64,000 nt of DNA, taken from contig PJRA01000263.1 of assembly GCA_016987375.1 (NCBI GenBank), positions 5,215,953 through 5,279,952 of the forward strand, in the 5' to 3' direction. The first letter of the stretch is position 1. Each line of letters opens with the position of its first letter. Made by a program: the position numbers and the translations under genes. The notes beneath the pieces were generated by a model. It did not search any database. It was not told where the DNA came from and worked only from the letters and a program-made list of their open reading frames with translations. Positions 23,901-35,600 of the stretch are shown piece after piece. This DNA comes from Brachionus koreanus (lineage: Eukaryota > Rotifera > Eurotatoria > Ploima > Brachionidae).

Positions 23901-26001
23901 TGCATATATTAGTTAAATATTTTTTGATTATAAATTCATGAATGGCAATCAAATCTTTTCAATGCATTCCAAAAAATTTACATTACTTAAGTTGTACAAA
24001 TACAAGCATATTGGGCCAATTTAGCTTTAAATTTTAATTAATGTTTAAATTTCTTTCAATCTTCATACTTTTTTGTAAATTTTGAAAGTATTCTAGCTAA
24101 AAACATTAAGAGAAGCTTTTTTCAAACATTTAGACTAATTGATTAAAACATAAAATAATACTTGTCTATCAATAATTCAAGTAAAAAATTCAAATAAAAT
24201 ATTATAATTTTTCAATTTAAGTTTCTAGACTAAATGATAATAAAAAATTTGATTTATTCTTCTTTAACTCTAATTTACATTGCATTTATTTAAATTAAGA
24301 AATTTTTAAGTAATTATTTCAAATAATTCAATTTTTTTTTACAAGCTGAAAATATTAAAAAATTACATGTTACTTGTTTTTAGTTTTGACATTAAGGTAT
24401 TAAGAGTTAATTGACTATTAACATATTCAATCATTGAATAACGATTGCAAACATAAAGATTATTCACAGTTATTTGAAACTTTGTTGCCTATATAGGTTC
24501 TGATTTTTGAAATAAACAGAAAAAAGATCAAATATCGATCAAAATCAAAAGAATCATCAAAAGAAACAGATAAATATAAATTAAAATAAAAAAACGCTAT
24601 TTTTTCTTAAATTTAATTAAATATTTTTTTGATTTAAAAAAAAATAAAAATTTTGAAACATATCCTTTTTAAAAAGAGTATCTTAACAAAAAAATAAATG
24701 TTAAGCAAGATATTTTCACCATTTTTAAATTTCCTAAGATTTGAATATAAATCAATTATTGAGAAAAGTCTCTCTAAACTAGCCCACAGTATAAAAGTAT
24801 ATTATTTCCATTTTTTAAAATCAAAATTTCATACAGTAATCCAATAAATTTTTTAAATACTTAATAATCATGCCAAAAATAATTTTTACAATAAAAGAAT
24901 TATTGATTATAATTGAATATCATCGAAAAATATCACGATATTTTTCTACTAATCCTTAAAAAAAGTTTCTACTTTGAGAAAACGAAGAGCATTGACTCAT
25001 AAATTAGTTATTCAATTAATTTTCACAGAGTTTTAATTAAAAATTAAATAGTTAAAATAAAGATTAAAATAGATTTATTTTTTAGATAATTTCAAGAATT
25101 AGAGAGAAAGAGATTAAGTTAAATATTTAAAATTATCTGTCTTGATCTTGTCTTGAGTTTTTTTACTTGTCTAAAATCTAATACTCCTTTTTTTTACTTT
25201 ATTTTTTTTAATTATTAATTATGCTTAAATTTTTATATGCTTCATTAAATACAATAAATAAACATTAAATCTGTATTCTACGATAAAAAATTGGCGTGCT
25301 TTTAATTAGCTTCAAAATCAATTTTTTACATATAAATTACATGCAGTTATTCAAAGCCAAAAGCTAATTATACTCTAAAATGATTAAATTTTGACAGATT
25401 TTGAAATCTTAATATCATAAAGAAAATATAATATTAAAATTATTGTTTATTAGGCAAATTTTTTTGGCTACTGGGGAATTTATATTTAAAATAAAATGAT
25501 TTTTAGAATTTATAAAAAATAATGTTTATTCAAATTGAGTGAAAATATGAAAAAATTAGTAACTTGAGTATTATATTGAGAATATTTTCAAATAAGCCTT
25601 TTTTCAAATAATGTTTTCGATTAAAATTAGGTAATAAATTAATGTTTTAAATTTAAAAAAAATCAATTTTAGTATTTTTTTTAAAGTGCAAATATATTTA
25701 AGCATTAAAAAAATTTAAAAATATTGAAATTCATAAAATCAAATATTCAAATATTAATTATTCTCTTAAAAAATTAAAAAATGCTTCTTTTTTTTTAAAT
25801 AGAAATTCTTATTTTTTAAATTAAATTTCCATAAAAATAACAGCTAAATTTAAAATTTATTGAAATTTAAAATTGTACACAAGGCATAAAATTTATTTTG
25901 TTTTTAAACTATTTAAAATTTTAAATACAATTTTTTAAAAATGATATGAATTGATAAAATTAGCTATAAATAAATTATCTTCTACACAAAAATGGCTAAG
26001 T

Positions 26002-26007
26002 TTTATT
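26002..26007 (-). promoter_or_regulatory. Polyadenylation signal of talin
   Basis: AATAAA on the minus strand about 48 nt after the talin stop codon. Confidence 0.55.
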
Positions 26008-26054
26008 ATGAAAAAAAAGCACCTTTTAAATTAAACAATTTTTTAATCTCTGCT

Positions 26055-26633
26055 TTAATCATTGTTTTTGTTATTCGTTGTATTTGTTTCATGTGTATTG
26101 TTTGTAGTGATAGACGGAGGATATGGTGTCGAGCTATTCGAATTCGATGATGGAGACTGCTCGTCTCTATGATATCTAGCTTTTTTTACAGCACTGTAAG
26201 CTGCTTGAGCGGCTCTTAGTTCCCTTTCTTTTCTCAAAATCTCTTCACGAAGCATAATCTCTTGAGCCATTGAGCCAACAAATTTACTATTCAATTGAAT
26301 TAACTGATCTTCTTCAGTGGTGTCAACGGCCTGCTGTGCAGCCCTGACCAAAGCATCAGTTGCTCTTTTAATTGCATTACCAGCATGCTGCAGTCTCTTC
26401 ATAGCTTGAGAGCTCATGTCTGCTTTAACTTTACAGGCAACCAAGAGTGCTGCAGTTGAGCTTGCTACCTGTTTTGCCGAAGATATTAATCGCTCCTCAG
26501 TTCCGTGTCCTTGAACAAGTCCATTTGCCGCTTCGCATAATGTGTGACAGGCTGCTGCAACCATACGTGCTGCTGATATCAAACCTTGAGACCACTGACC
26601 ATCCTCGTCATTCGAATTTACTATGGGCTTAAA
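26055..26633 (-). CDS. tln: Talin exon 13: R13, dimerisation helix, tail
   Basis: Begins FKPIVNSNDEDGQWSQGLIS and gives the I/LWEQ actin-binding bundle: RMVAAACHTLCEAANGLVQG, RLISSAKQVASSTAALLVAC and KRLQHAGNAIKRATDALV. Then comes the dimerisation helix (EEILRKERELRAAQAAYSAV). The last about 35 residues are Ser/Pro/Asn/Thr-rich and probably disordered, unlike the short vertebrate C-terminus. Confidence 0.95.
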   Translation of the reverse strand, partial: FKPIVNSNDEDGQWSQGLISAARMVAAACHTLCEAANGLVQGHGTEERLISSAKQVASSTAALLVACKVKADMSSQAMKRLQHAGNAIKRATDALVRAAQQAVDTTEEDQLIQLNSKFVGSMAQEIMLREEILRKERELRAAQAAYSAVKKARYHRDEQSPSSNSNSSTPYPPSITTNNTHETNTTNNKNND

Positions 26634-29600
26634 CTGTGTATTAAATTAGATTTTTTTAAATAAAATTAAAAAAAAAAAGAAGATTCTAAATTCATGCATT
26701 TCTAAAACCCAAGTCATATTTTTAGTAGTTTTAAGATAATCTAGATAAGTTGTTTGTTATCAAACCTGTGAATCATAATCCGAATCGTCATCAGAATTTT
26801 TCTTAAAATATTACAGCATTAAAAAAAAATTAATTTGTCTAAATTATTGAAATTATTTTTATTGTAAGATGGACTTTTTAATGTACAACTATTTCAAATG
26901 TAGAAAATTTTATTAATAAAAGTAAAAACATAATTCTATGATGCAAAATATTTTTATTTTTCTAATAATTATATTATATTGATTCCTAAATCAAAAACTT
27001 GCTTGATCATAGTTAAGCTTTTTATCAATCTGATAAATAAAATGAGATTTGCATTTTAATGAGTGACATGTAATTTAAGAAAACTTTCATCTAAACTCCG
27101 ATAAAAACTAAATAAAATTATATTAAAAATTTTCAAGAAAAAACCGTTTGGAACAAATTATTAAAAATTTTTAGCTAAAAATTACTAGCAATCTTTTTAA
27201 TTTTATCTGATTAATAGTATTTAAAAATATTTCCAATTAATTTAAGAAAGACAAAATTTGATTTTTTATTTTAAATTGATTAAAACTATTTAATTAGGTT
27301 CAATTTATTTGATAGATATTTTTTTGAAAAAAATAACTATTCAATGTCTTGAAAGTGTACTGAACCATCGATACTTTTAAGATTCTTCAATGTGCTCGGC
27401 TTTGAAATGCTTGTTTGAAAGTCCTCAAGGAAAAGATATATCAAAACTCTCAATAAACTGAAGATAAGAGCCATCAACTTTTGCCTAGAATCAGAAAATG
27501 GATCTAATCAGGCTTCAACGTCTTTATATACTTTATTTAGACATGTGCGCATCAATATAAACCTTAGATTGGTTTATTAGACAATCAAAATTGGATAAAC
27601 AGTCATAAAACCGGCTCATTTCGTGACTAAAATTTCTGGTCACCAAATTATACGAGCATAACTGATTTAACTTGAACTGAATAGTTTCTGCTCTCAAAGA
27701 TTGTCCCTTTTTTGTAATTCAAAAATCTTAAGTTATATTAACTGCTAAAATAAGCATGATCTTCAAAATGGTATGTCTAACTTTGTTTAATAAATTCAGA
27801 AAAAAATAATAAAATAAAAAAATAAAAGCTTTAAAAAGGATTTTTGAATTTTGGCACTGTTACGTCATTATTGTGAGGTAAACCAATTATTCTCTATCAG
27901 AATATAAGAAGCTGTTAAGAGCAACCCCAAGCTTGGTACTTGACAATTTTCAAATGAACTTTTACAAATCACTAAAAACGATATTTCACCACCTTTTAAA
28001 TAATTTTTCATTTGAAATTAATTTTTTTTAATGCTAGGCAAAATTTGGAACCAAATTTAAAAGCTCTAATTTTTAGATCAGATTTAGTTCTGGTTCCACT
28101 CATGATCGCTCATTTGTTCAAGCTATCTCGTAAATCGGCGAGCAGAATTTGTACTCGCTTAATAGAACGCGGCCATTTAATTAAATATATAAGGAAATGC
28201 TATTTTAATCTTAGTTCTTTTGTAAGAAATAAATCAAAATAACACACCCTGCTTTAGCTATATAAAGATGCAGATGATGATGCAAGAAAAAAAAAGAAAA
28301 AATTATCACATCAACCAAAAATTTTATATTTTTTTCTTGCATCATCATCATCATCATCTTCATCTTATTATAAATTTTTTCTTTAATAAATTAATCATCT
28401 CTTCAAAACAAGGTTTAAAATCTTAAAAATATGCCATCTTACAAATTTTTAATTTTAAGTAAAAATAATTTTTTTTTATTGAATGAAAATAATTTTTACT
28501 TTTCCTTGTGAAACGAGCTCCTTTTGCGCGGTTGTTGCAGCTTTGATCAGAACACTAGCAGCGTTGGTAACTGATTTTGCTGCTTCAAGAATTTGCTCAT
28601 CAAAATTTAGATTTTCCGAAACAGCCTAAAAAAAATGAGAAAAAATTATCCAAATTAGATAAAATTATAAAAATAAAAATGATAAAAAAATTAAGTGCAA
28701 CCAATTTGTTAGTCTATAAAAACCAATACTATTCAGATAAGTTCGATATTCGGTTGAGTGGTTTAATGCCAAAAAACAGTTTAATATACAACCAAATATC
28801 CAACATATCAAACAGTAAATTGGCAAAAATTCCATAACCATCATGCTAAATTAATCGAACTAAAAGGTTAAAACTAAATCTAAATTTTAAAAATTAAAAA
28901 AAGATAAAAATTTTTTCATACTTGTTCTTGTTGACGTGGTTTTAAATTCGAGATCTTCTTAGCAGCGGATTCAATAGCAATAGCTGCATTCAAAAGCTCA
29001 TTTTCAGCAATTACTGTCGGATCTTCTGGATCAACCCAGTCCGAGCCTTTAAGACACTCGGCCAACTGAAGAATTTCAGACACAGAATTGGCAACATTCT
29101 TGCTATAGCCTATTAAATTTTGTCTAAAATCATTTCCTAATGCTTTGCCAAAAATCTTTTTTAAACTAAAATTAAAAAAAGAATAATAAAAATTTTATGA
29201 AATCATACAGCTTGAATGCATTCGAGCAATTCTTTGTATTGACTTGAGCATGTTATGCCTACATTTAGAACCTCTTGTTGACAGTCTAGCAAGTCTTTGT
29301 CCGATGTGGTGTTGTTAATAGCAAATGCACGACAAACAAAAAGTAAATCTGAAACGGCTTTTCGGCCCAAATTTGCTGCCTGAATTATATCCTCTTGTCT
29401 TAGAGAATTTGCTGCGCCGACCGATTTTGAAGTGGCCATTGTAATTTGTTTCGTTGCCTTAATCAAGTCTTCAGGACTAATTGACTGAAATTCGTTGGAC
29501 TTTTGTCTGCTATCTTCCTCTGAATGTAGATAAGCTGAATAAATTTTTATTTCTTGATTGATCGCCTCGATTGCAGACTCGAGAGCACGAGTGCCTCGTT

Positions 29601-32600
29601 GAGCTTCGTCTTCAACAGTTTTGACTGTTTTTAAAAGTGATTGAACACTAGTAATCATGTTTTTGGCCGATTCACTCAACAACGAAGCAGAATGGGTTAA
29701 ATTAATACTTTCCCTTGTTGGCGTATTATTCGAAGATACTAGCTTTATGGTGCCTATTAAATTACTCAATGCTGTGGCCACGTCTTTGACCGAATTAATA
29801 AGAAGGACTTGAGCGTCCGGCTGTTCGGAGCCAAGAGATGCTGCACCAAGCTTTACAGTGTCAGATAATTTGAACAAGGTCTTGACGCTTTTTTGGACAC
29901 ATTGACTCAATTCGTCCTGGTCAATGCATGTAGTTCCTGATGCACTAACTAATGATTTTGTGTCTTCGACTAGCATTTTGGCTGAACGAAGTATCAACTC
30001 TCTATGATTACTCAATGAGTCTGATTCTACTTCCGATTTTAGCGTTCCAGATGTAGCAAACATAATGACAGTGTTTAAGTCTGCAATCACTCCGTTTAAT
30101 GCATTTCCAGCACTTATGCATGCTTGAGTGCCTTAAAAAAGAATTCATTTATTAATAATTTTTTTTAATGTACTCATATTTTTATAATTTAATTAATTTT
30201 TTTAATTAATAAACAAAAAGATAAAAACGGATAAAAATTTTTATCTTTGAACTAAAACATCTTAGCTCTAATAAATATTATATAATATCATATTATATTT
30301 TATTAGAGCTAAATTTCTAAATTTTTCAATAAAAACATGATTTGAAGACACTAATTTTCAAGGGTATACGGAAATAAAATGGATAATAAATTTACTTCAA
30401 GATAAAAAGTGCCGGCAAAAATTTTAAAATCCTGATTCTTTTTGTTTCTAAATTCTATAAATTTAGATGTCATTGTAAGAAATTTTTCAAAAAAATTCAT
30501 TTCTTTTTTTTAAATTATTTTTAAAGTAAGTAAAAACTAATTTTGTAAAAACTTATTTATTAATAGCGATTTTATTTATTTAAAAAAAAATTGTTTTAAT
30601 TTTAACTTGAAATTTAAGTTTTTCGATAGTTTATTAGCTAACACCAAAGTTTTTTAGAAGAGAAATTAAATCGTCTTTTGGACCTTCTAGGATTTGATTA
30701 GGAACAAAATTTTTTAGAAAAAATTATATATAGAAAATATACAAAATTATATACAAAATTTAAACAAAATTATATATAATTATAATAGCCTCAATAAATG
30801 AGTAATCTAAATAATTTACAAGATTTTAAAGCTAGATTAGTAATTAAGATAAATTTATTTAACAAATTTTTCAAAAATAATTTTCAATTTTCAATAAGTC
30901 ATTTTAACCTAAGATATTTTAGATTCATGTTAATTAAATTTTGTTTTTATTGGAAAATACAAGAAGACTCTTTTAAGTCTTTGAATATTATGGTATCTTT
31001 TTAATTAAAATAAATGATAAAAAATCTTATAAAGAGTCATTTTATTAATTTTAGAATCAAAAATTGAATTCTTAATGAATGTGCTTTCTTAAAGTTGTTC
31101 TAGGCCTCGTTTTATTAAAAATTTCATTATCACAAAGCTAATGATTGAAAATATAAATTCTCGAATTTTTATGATTATAGAAGAAAACCTAACCGAAAAA
31201 ATATTTTTCCTTTTTTCTTTATTTAAAGCATTTTAGAAATATTAACCCAATCTATCTAAAAATTAATTTGGGTTAGCTAAAGTTCGCGCAATGCAAAACT
31301 TCTACACTATCTTAATCGACTGAAAAGGACCTCATTTTTAGATTCTCCATATATGAAAACCTAGGGTTAGCCGATTTTTTAGGGGGGGTCAAAAAAAATT
31401 TTTTTTGGGCTAGGGGGGTCTGAAGTTTAGCCGACTTAGTAAAAGTTGGTCTTCTTCGAGAGTCAATAAGTAATGAAAGTCAATATAAAATATGTTGTTT
31501 CTACACACCGTTTGATAGATAAATGATTTTTCTACAATTTGATGTGATTTTTAAATATTTTTTTTTTTTTTTAATAAAAATTTAGGCTAAAAAAAGGAAA
31601 TTTTTAGGCAATTTTTTAGTTTTTTTGGATCTACTTTTTTGTTTACCCCTAAATACCCACTTTTTTATACATATTCTGAAACCAGAGAAAATTCTGAACA
31701 ACTTGTCGGTCTTAGTTTTTTTATTTTTTTATTTTAAAGATTTTTAAAATCGTTCAAAAAGAGTCAATTTTCAAATATAGATTAAATTAATTTTCTTTTG
31801 CACCATAATTACAATTTTGTTTAATTTAAATTTTTTTGAAATATTAATTTGAATCATATTCTTTATTTATTTAACAAAATTTAGAATTTTATTTTCAATT
31901 TTTTCGAATGCCTCTTTTATCAGCAATAAATAGGTGCCGTTTATCAAACCTAGGAGTTTACTCAATAATAAAACCAGATGCCACTAGTTCTGAACAAGTT
32001 GAATCTCAACAAGATAAACTTGAACAAATTTATTTTGATAGATCATCCGGCTTTCCAGGAATACAAAAAGCTTGAGATTTTGGCTAGAAAATACAATATT
32101 AAGATAATTTTTGTACCCAAATACCATTGTGAGTTAAACCCAATTGAAGGTTTATGGTGTTTTATGAAACAATATGTACGCTGTCGCACTGACCAGAGGT
32201 TTGAAAAGATGAAAATGTTGATTGAAGCTTCACGAAATGATTTTATTGAGAAAGGTATAAATAAAAAATTGGTACGAAGGTTTTGGAGATCAGTTGAAGC
32301 TTATGGAAAAGGGTTTAGTCTAGGGGATGTTTTAAAAACATATTTCTCAGGCAGATCAAAAGAAAAAACGCAGGAACATTTAAAAATTTCTAATTCACTT
32401 TTATCATAAAATAACTTTATTCACAAACATACTTTGAATATGACTTAAATTTAAAATAAAATCAATTATTTTTATTTGAAAATTGACTCTTTTTGAACGA
32501 TTTTAAAAATCTTTAAAATAAAAAAATAAAAAAACTAAGACCGACAAGTTGTTCAGAATTTTCTCTAGTTTCAGAATATGTATTAAAAAGTGGGTATTTA

Positions 32601-35600
32601 GGGGTAAACAAAAAAGTAGATCCAAAAAAACTAAAAAATTGCCTAAAAATTTCCTTTTTTTAGCCTAAATTTTTATTAAAAAAAAAAAAAAAATATTTAA
32701 AAATCACATCAAATTGTAGAAAAATCATTTATCTATCAAACGGTGTGTAGAAACAACATATTTTATATTGACTTTCATTACTTATTGACTCTCGAAGAAG
32801 ACCAACTTTTACTAAGTCGGCTAAACTTCAGACCCCCCTAGCCCAAAAAAAATTTTTTTTGACCCCCCCTAAAAAATCGGCTAACCCTAGGTTTTCATAT
32901 ATGGAGAATCTAAAAATGAGGTCCTTTTCAGTCGATTAAGATAGTGTAGAAGTTTTGCATTGCGCGAACTTTAATATACAAATAGAGAAAATTTCTTTTT
33001 TTTTTACATGGATTGATTGGAAAAAATGTACGCCATGTAAAAATTTTACTTTTTATTTTTGGACAAAGCTATCTATCTAATTTTTTTAAATTAAAAAAGT
33101 TTCAATCTAGAGTTAATCAATTTATGAACTTTTACAAAAGAAAAGACTGATGAATAAATCAAACCTAGAATTCTTGATTTAGTTTAATTGAACGAACGAA
33201 ATCAAGAAAGCAAAACCAAAAAACAAAGCCAAGAATATTATTCTTCAAAAATTTATTTAACTCTAGGTTCGTGGACTAGTGAATTTTAAAAGCTACTGCT
33301 ATTTATTATTCAACCATATCAATAAAAAAACATTGATGTTAAAAACAGAATCTATAATGGACTCTCCGAACCATTTGTAGATTGCAGTGACAAAGTATTA
33401 ATTTTATTAAAAAAAAATGGGGAAAATTTATTTCAATACTGAAAATGAGACAAAGAGTAAAAATCTCAAAAATTTTTCACTAAGTTTCAATTTTCAATTT
33501 TGAATGCAAGCTAATTGACCGAATTCATTAAGTACCAGGAAATTATTTAGAATCCAAATTTATTAAATTTAATTGCTAGGTACAAAAAAAAAAGAAAGTT
33601 AAAATAAATATGTAATAAATAAAGATTGTAATAATACTGTGACCAAAAATAAAAGAATTTTTTTTTTTTATTTAATTGAAAAAAGTAAAAAAAAAATTTA
33701 TTCATACCTTTTGCACTTGTTTTAAAAGCCTGTAGTAAATCAATTGATCTTTTTTCAACAATTTCAATTTGATCCATCAATTCTTTTTTCAATGTTTTAT
33801 CTAAATGTTTTTCTTGTTGTAGGCGTCCAGCCAAATGTATCAAATCAATACAACTCTTTCCCAAGTCTTGTGTGGACACCTTCAGACCATAGGCTAACTC
33901 TTTGGACAAGCATAGGCCAATGGCCATTTTGCACGAGTGTATCAATTGATTAAATGTATGCGTAAGCATTTGAGACTTGGCGCCGAGTTCATGCACTGAA
34001 CAAATACTAATGTCTTTAACATTTTCCTGTATTTGTTTTATAAGTTCAAATATTTTAGTTTGTTCTTCGACGAACATTATTTGACACTTTTCGTCCATTT
34101 CATTCTCATTATCTTCCTCATTGTCTTTGCTCAAATCAACTTTGTCTATAGCCTTGTTGATATTATCTACCATTAAATGAACATAGCCATTTTGGGCGCT
34201 AGACTGCTCCAATGTTTGCACCAAGTCCTCTAGGACCTCTTTGGCACATTGACAATTTTCGTCTATTTGTCCATGCAAGTTGAAATTTTTAGGATTTCCG
34301 GCATTTTCCTTGACTGTCAACATTAGCTGACACACTGACTCAATTACAGTCTTAGTTTGTTGAAGAAAAATCATTTGTTTCTTTGAATCAAAAGGCGTTT
34401 TAGCCGTCGTGCCGATCACGTTCACGACCAAGCTTTCAAAATACTGCGAAAACTCAATGACCAGATGGGCAAGCTTGTCCGACTCGCACTTGGCCGCCTG
34501 GCTCACTTGCTCGACCAGCTCAAGCATTTGATTGGCACACGTCAACGCATGCTCTTGATAGATCTGCTGCGACTTTTGGCTAGCCTGTTCGGACAGCTGC
34601 AAAGTCTGATTCATGTTCACCGACAAAAGCACACTGTCCAAGTGTTTAGCGCATTTGTCGAGCAGACTCAAGGCCTGCTCGCACTCAAGCTTAGCCGGCG
34701 CTCTCTCTCTTATACCAGTAGCCAGACGCTTTATCGAATCCGATATCACTTTACTATTGCTGGAAAATATTAGCCATTGATGAGGATCTTTGTTGTTTAG
34801 GATCAAGCTTTTGGCGCCATGGACCAAGTTAAGCGCTGACGAGAGCAAAGTTCTCGTATTTTCCAATATTGGCTTTTGATTTTCCATTCCAGTTTGACTA
34901 ATGACGGCTGGCACACCGCTAAACTCAGGCGAAAGAGCATACTGACACAAATTGTCCACTGATTCGAGCAATGGCCGGACCAGATTTTTATAGCTCTCCT
35001 CGCCGAATTCATAGCCAACTTCCATTGACTTTATTGACTTGACAAAAAACGCTGTTGCATTTGCCACTTGTTTGGCCGATTGAACAAAATGTCGCTTGGC
35101 GATTATGTTGTTTGTGCGACTTGACGCAATTTGACTGGCATTGCAAAGTGCAGCCGTGTTATGTGCAATCTGTGTGGCCGCTTGTATCAATTGTTTTTGT
35201 TCGTCTGGGCCAATACTCTGATTAGTCAAAATCTGTAGTCCGGAGCAAGTGTCCTGTATTTTTTGTGAAAACATTATGAATTGACTTGTGTCCAAGATGG
35301 GCATTTTGCCCGGCTTTGACTCAGTGTCCGATAGGCCGATCAAATATGCTGACTGAACGGCTGCCTCGACCAGACCGGTCAACGAACAACTGCTCTCTTT
35401 GATAAATTTATTAAATATTTCCAAATTTTGCGATTTGCAACTATTGGCAACGCCGGTAACCGATTCGCCAAGTTGTCGAGAGTATTCAATTATCTTATCA
35501 AGACAATCGTAATAGGACAACAGTGATGACGAGACAGGATCAGTTATTACTTCGCCAAGTAAATTCATTGTGGTTATAATATTTCTAACTGTGTTATCGC

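Larger units (their letters stand above)
14460..25995. other. 11.5-kb region without a recognisable gene
   Basis: AT-rich sequence between the 5' side of the Scribbler-like gene and the 3' end of talin. Contents I can point to: a LINE 3' fragment at 17.9 kb, a CT-rich microsatellite near 17.13 kb, and a slightly GC-richer patch with GT repeats at 20.37-20.48 kb. The ORFs here (for example 19580-19826 on both strands, 21383-21641 on both strands) are overlapping A/T-rich frames with no coding character. It may contain 5' introns and regulatory DNA of the Scribbler-like gene. Confidence 0.5.

Noticed and set aside
28325..28366. ATC triplet array as a possible CRISPR-like or regulatory repeat
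   Set aside because: Simple microsatellite without spacers, in an animal intron.
33547..33707. Apparent C-terminal extension of the 1,006-codon talin frame
   Set aside because: A splice donor at 33707-33706 and the resumption of talin sequence at 30131 show that this is intron read-through rich in Phe/Tyr/Lys.
34465..34773. 102-codon plus-strand ORF inside talin exon 8
   Set aside because: Antisense to the helical, Leu/Ala-rich rod. The apparent Leu-rich protein is a mirror of the talin codons.
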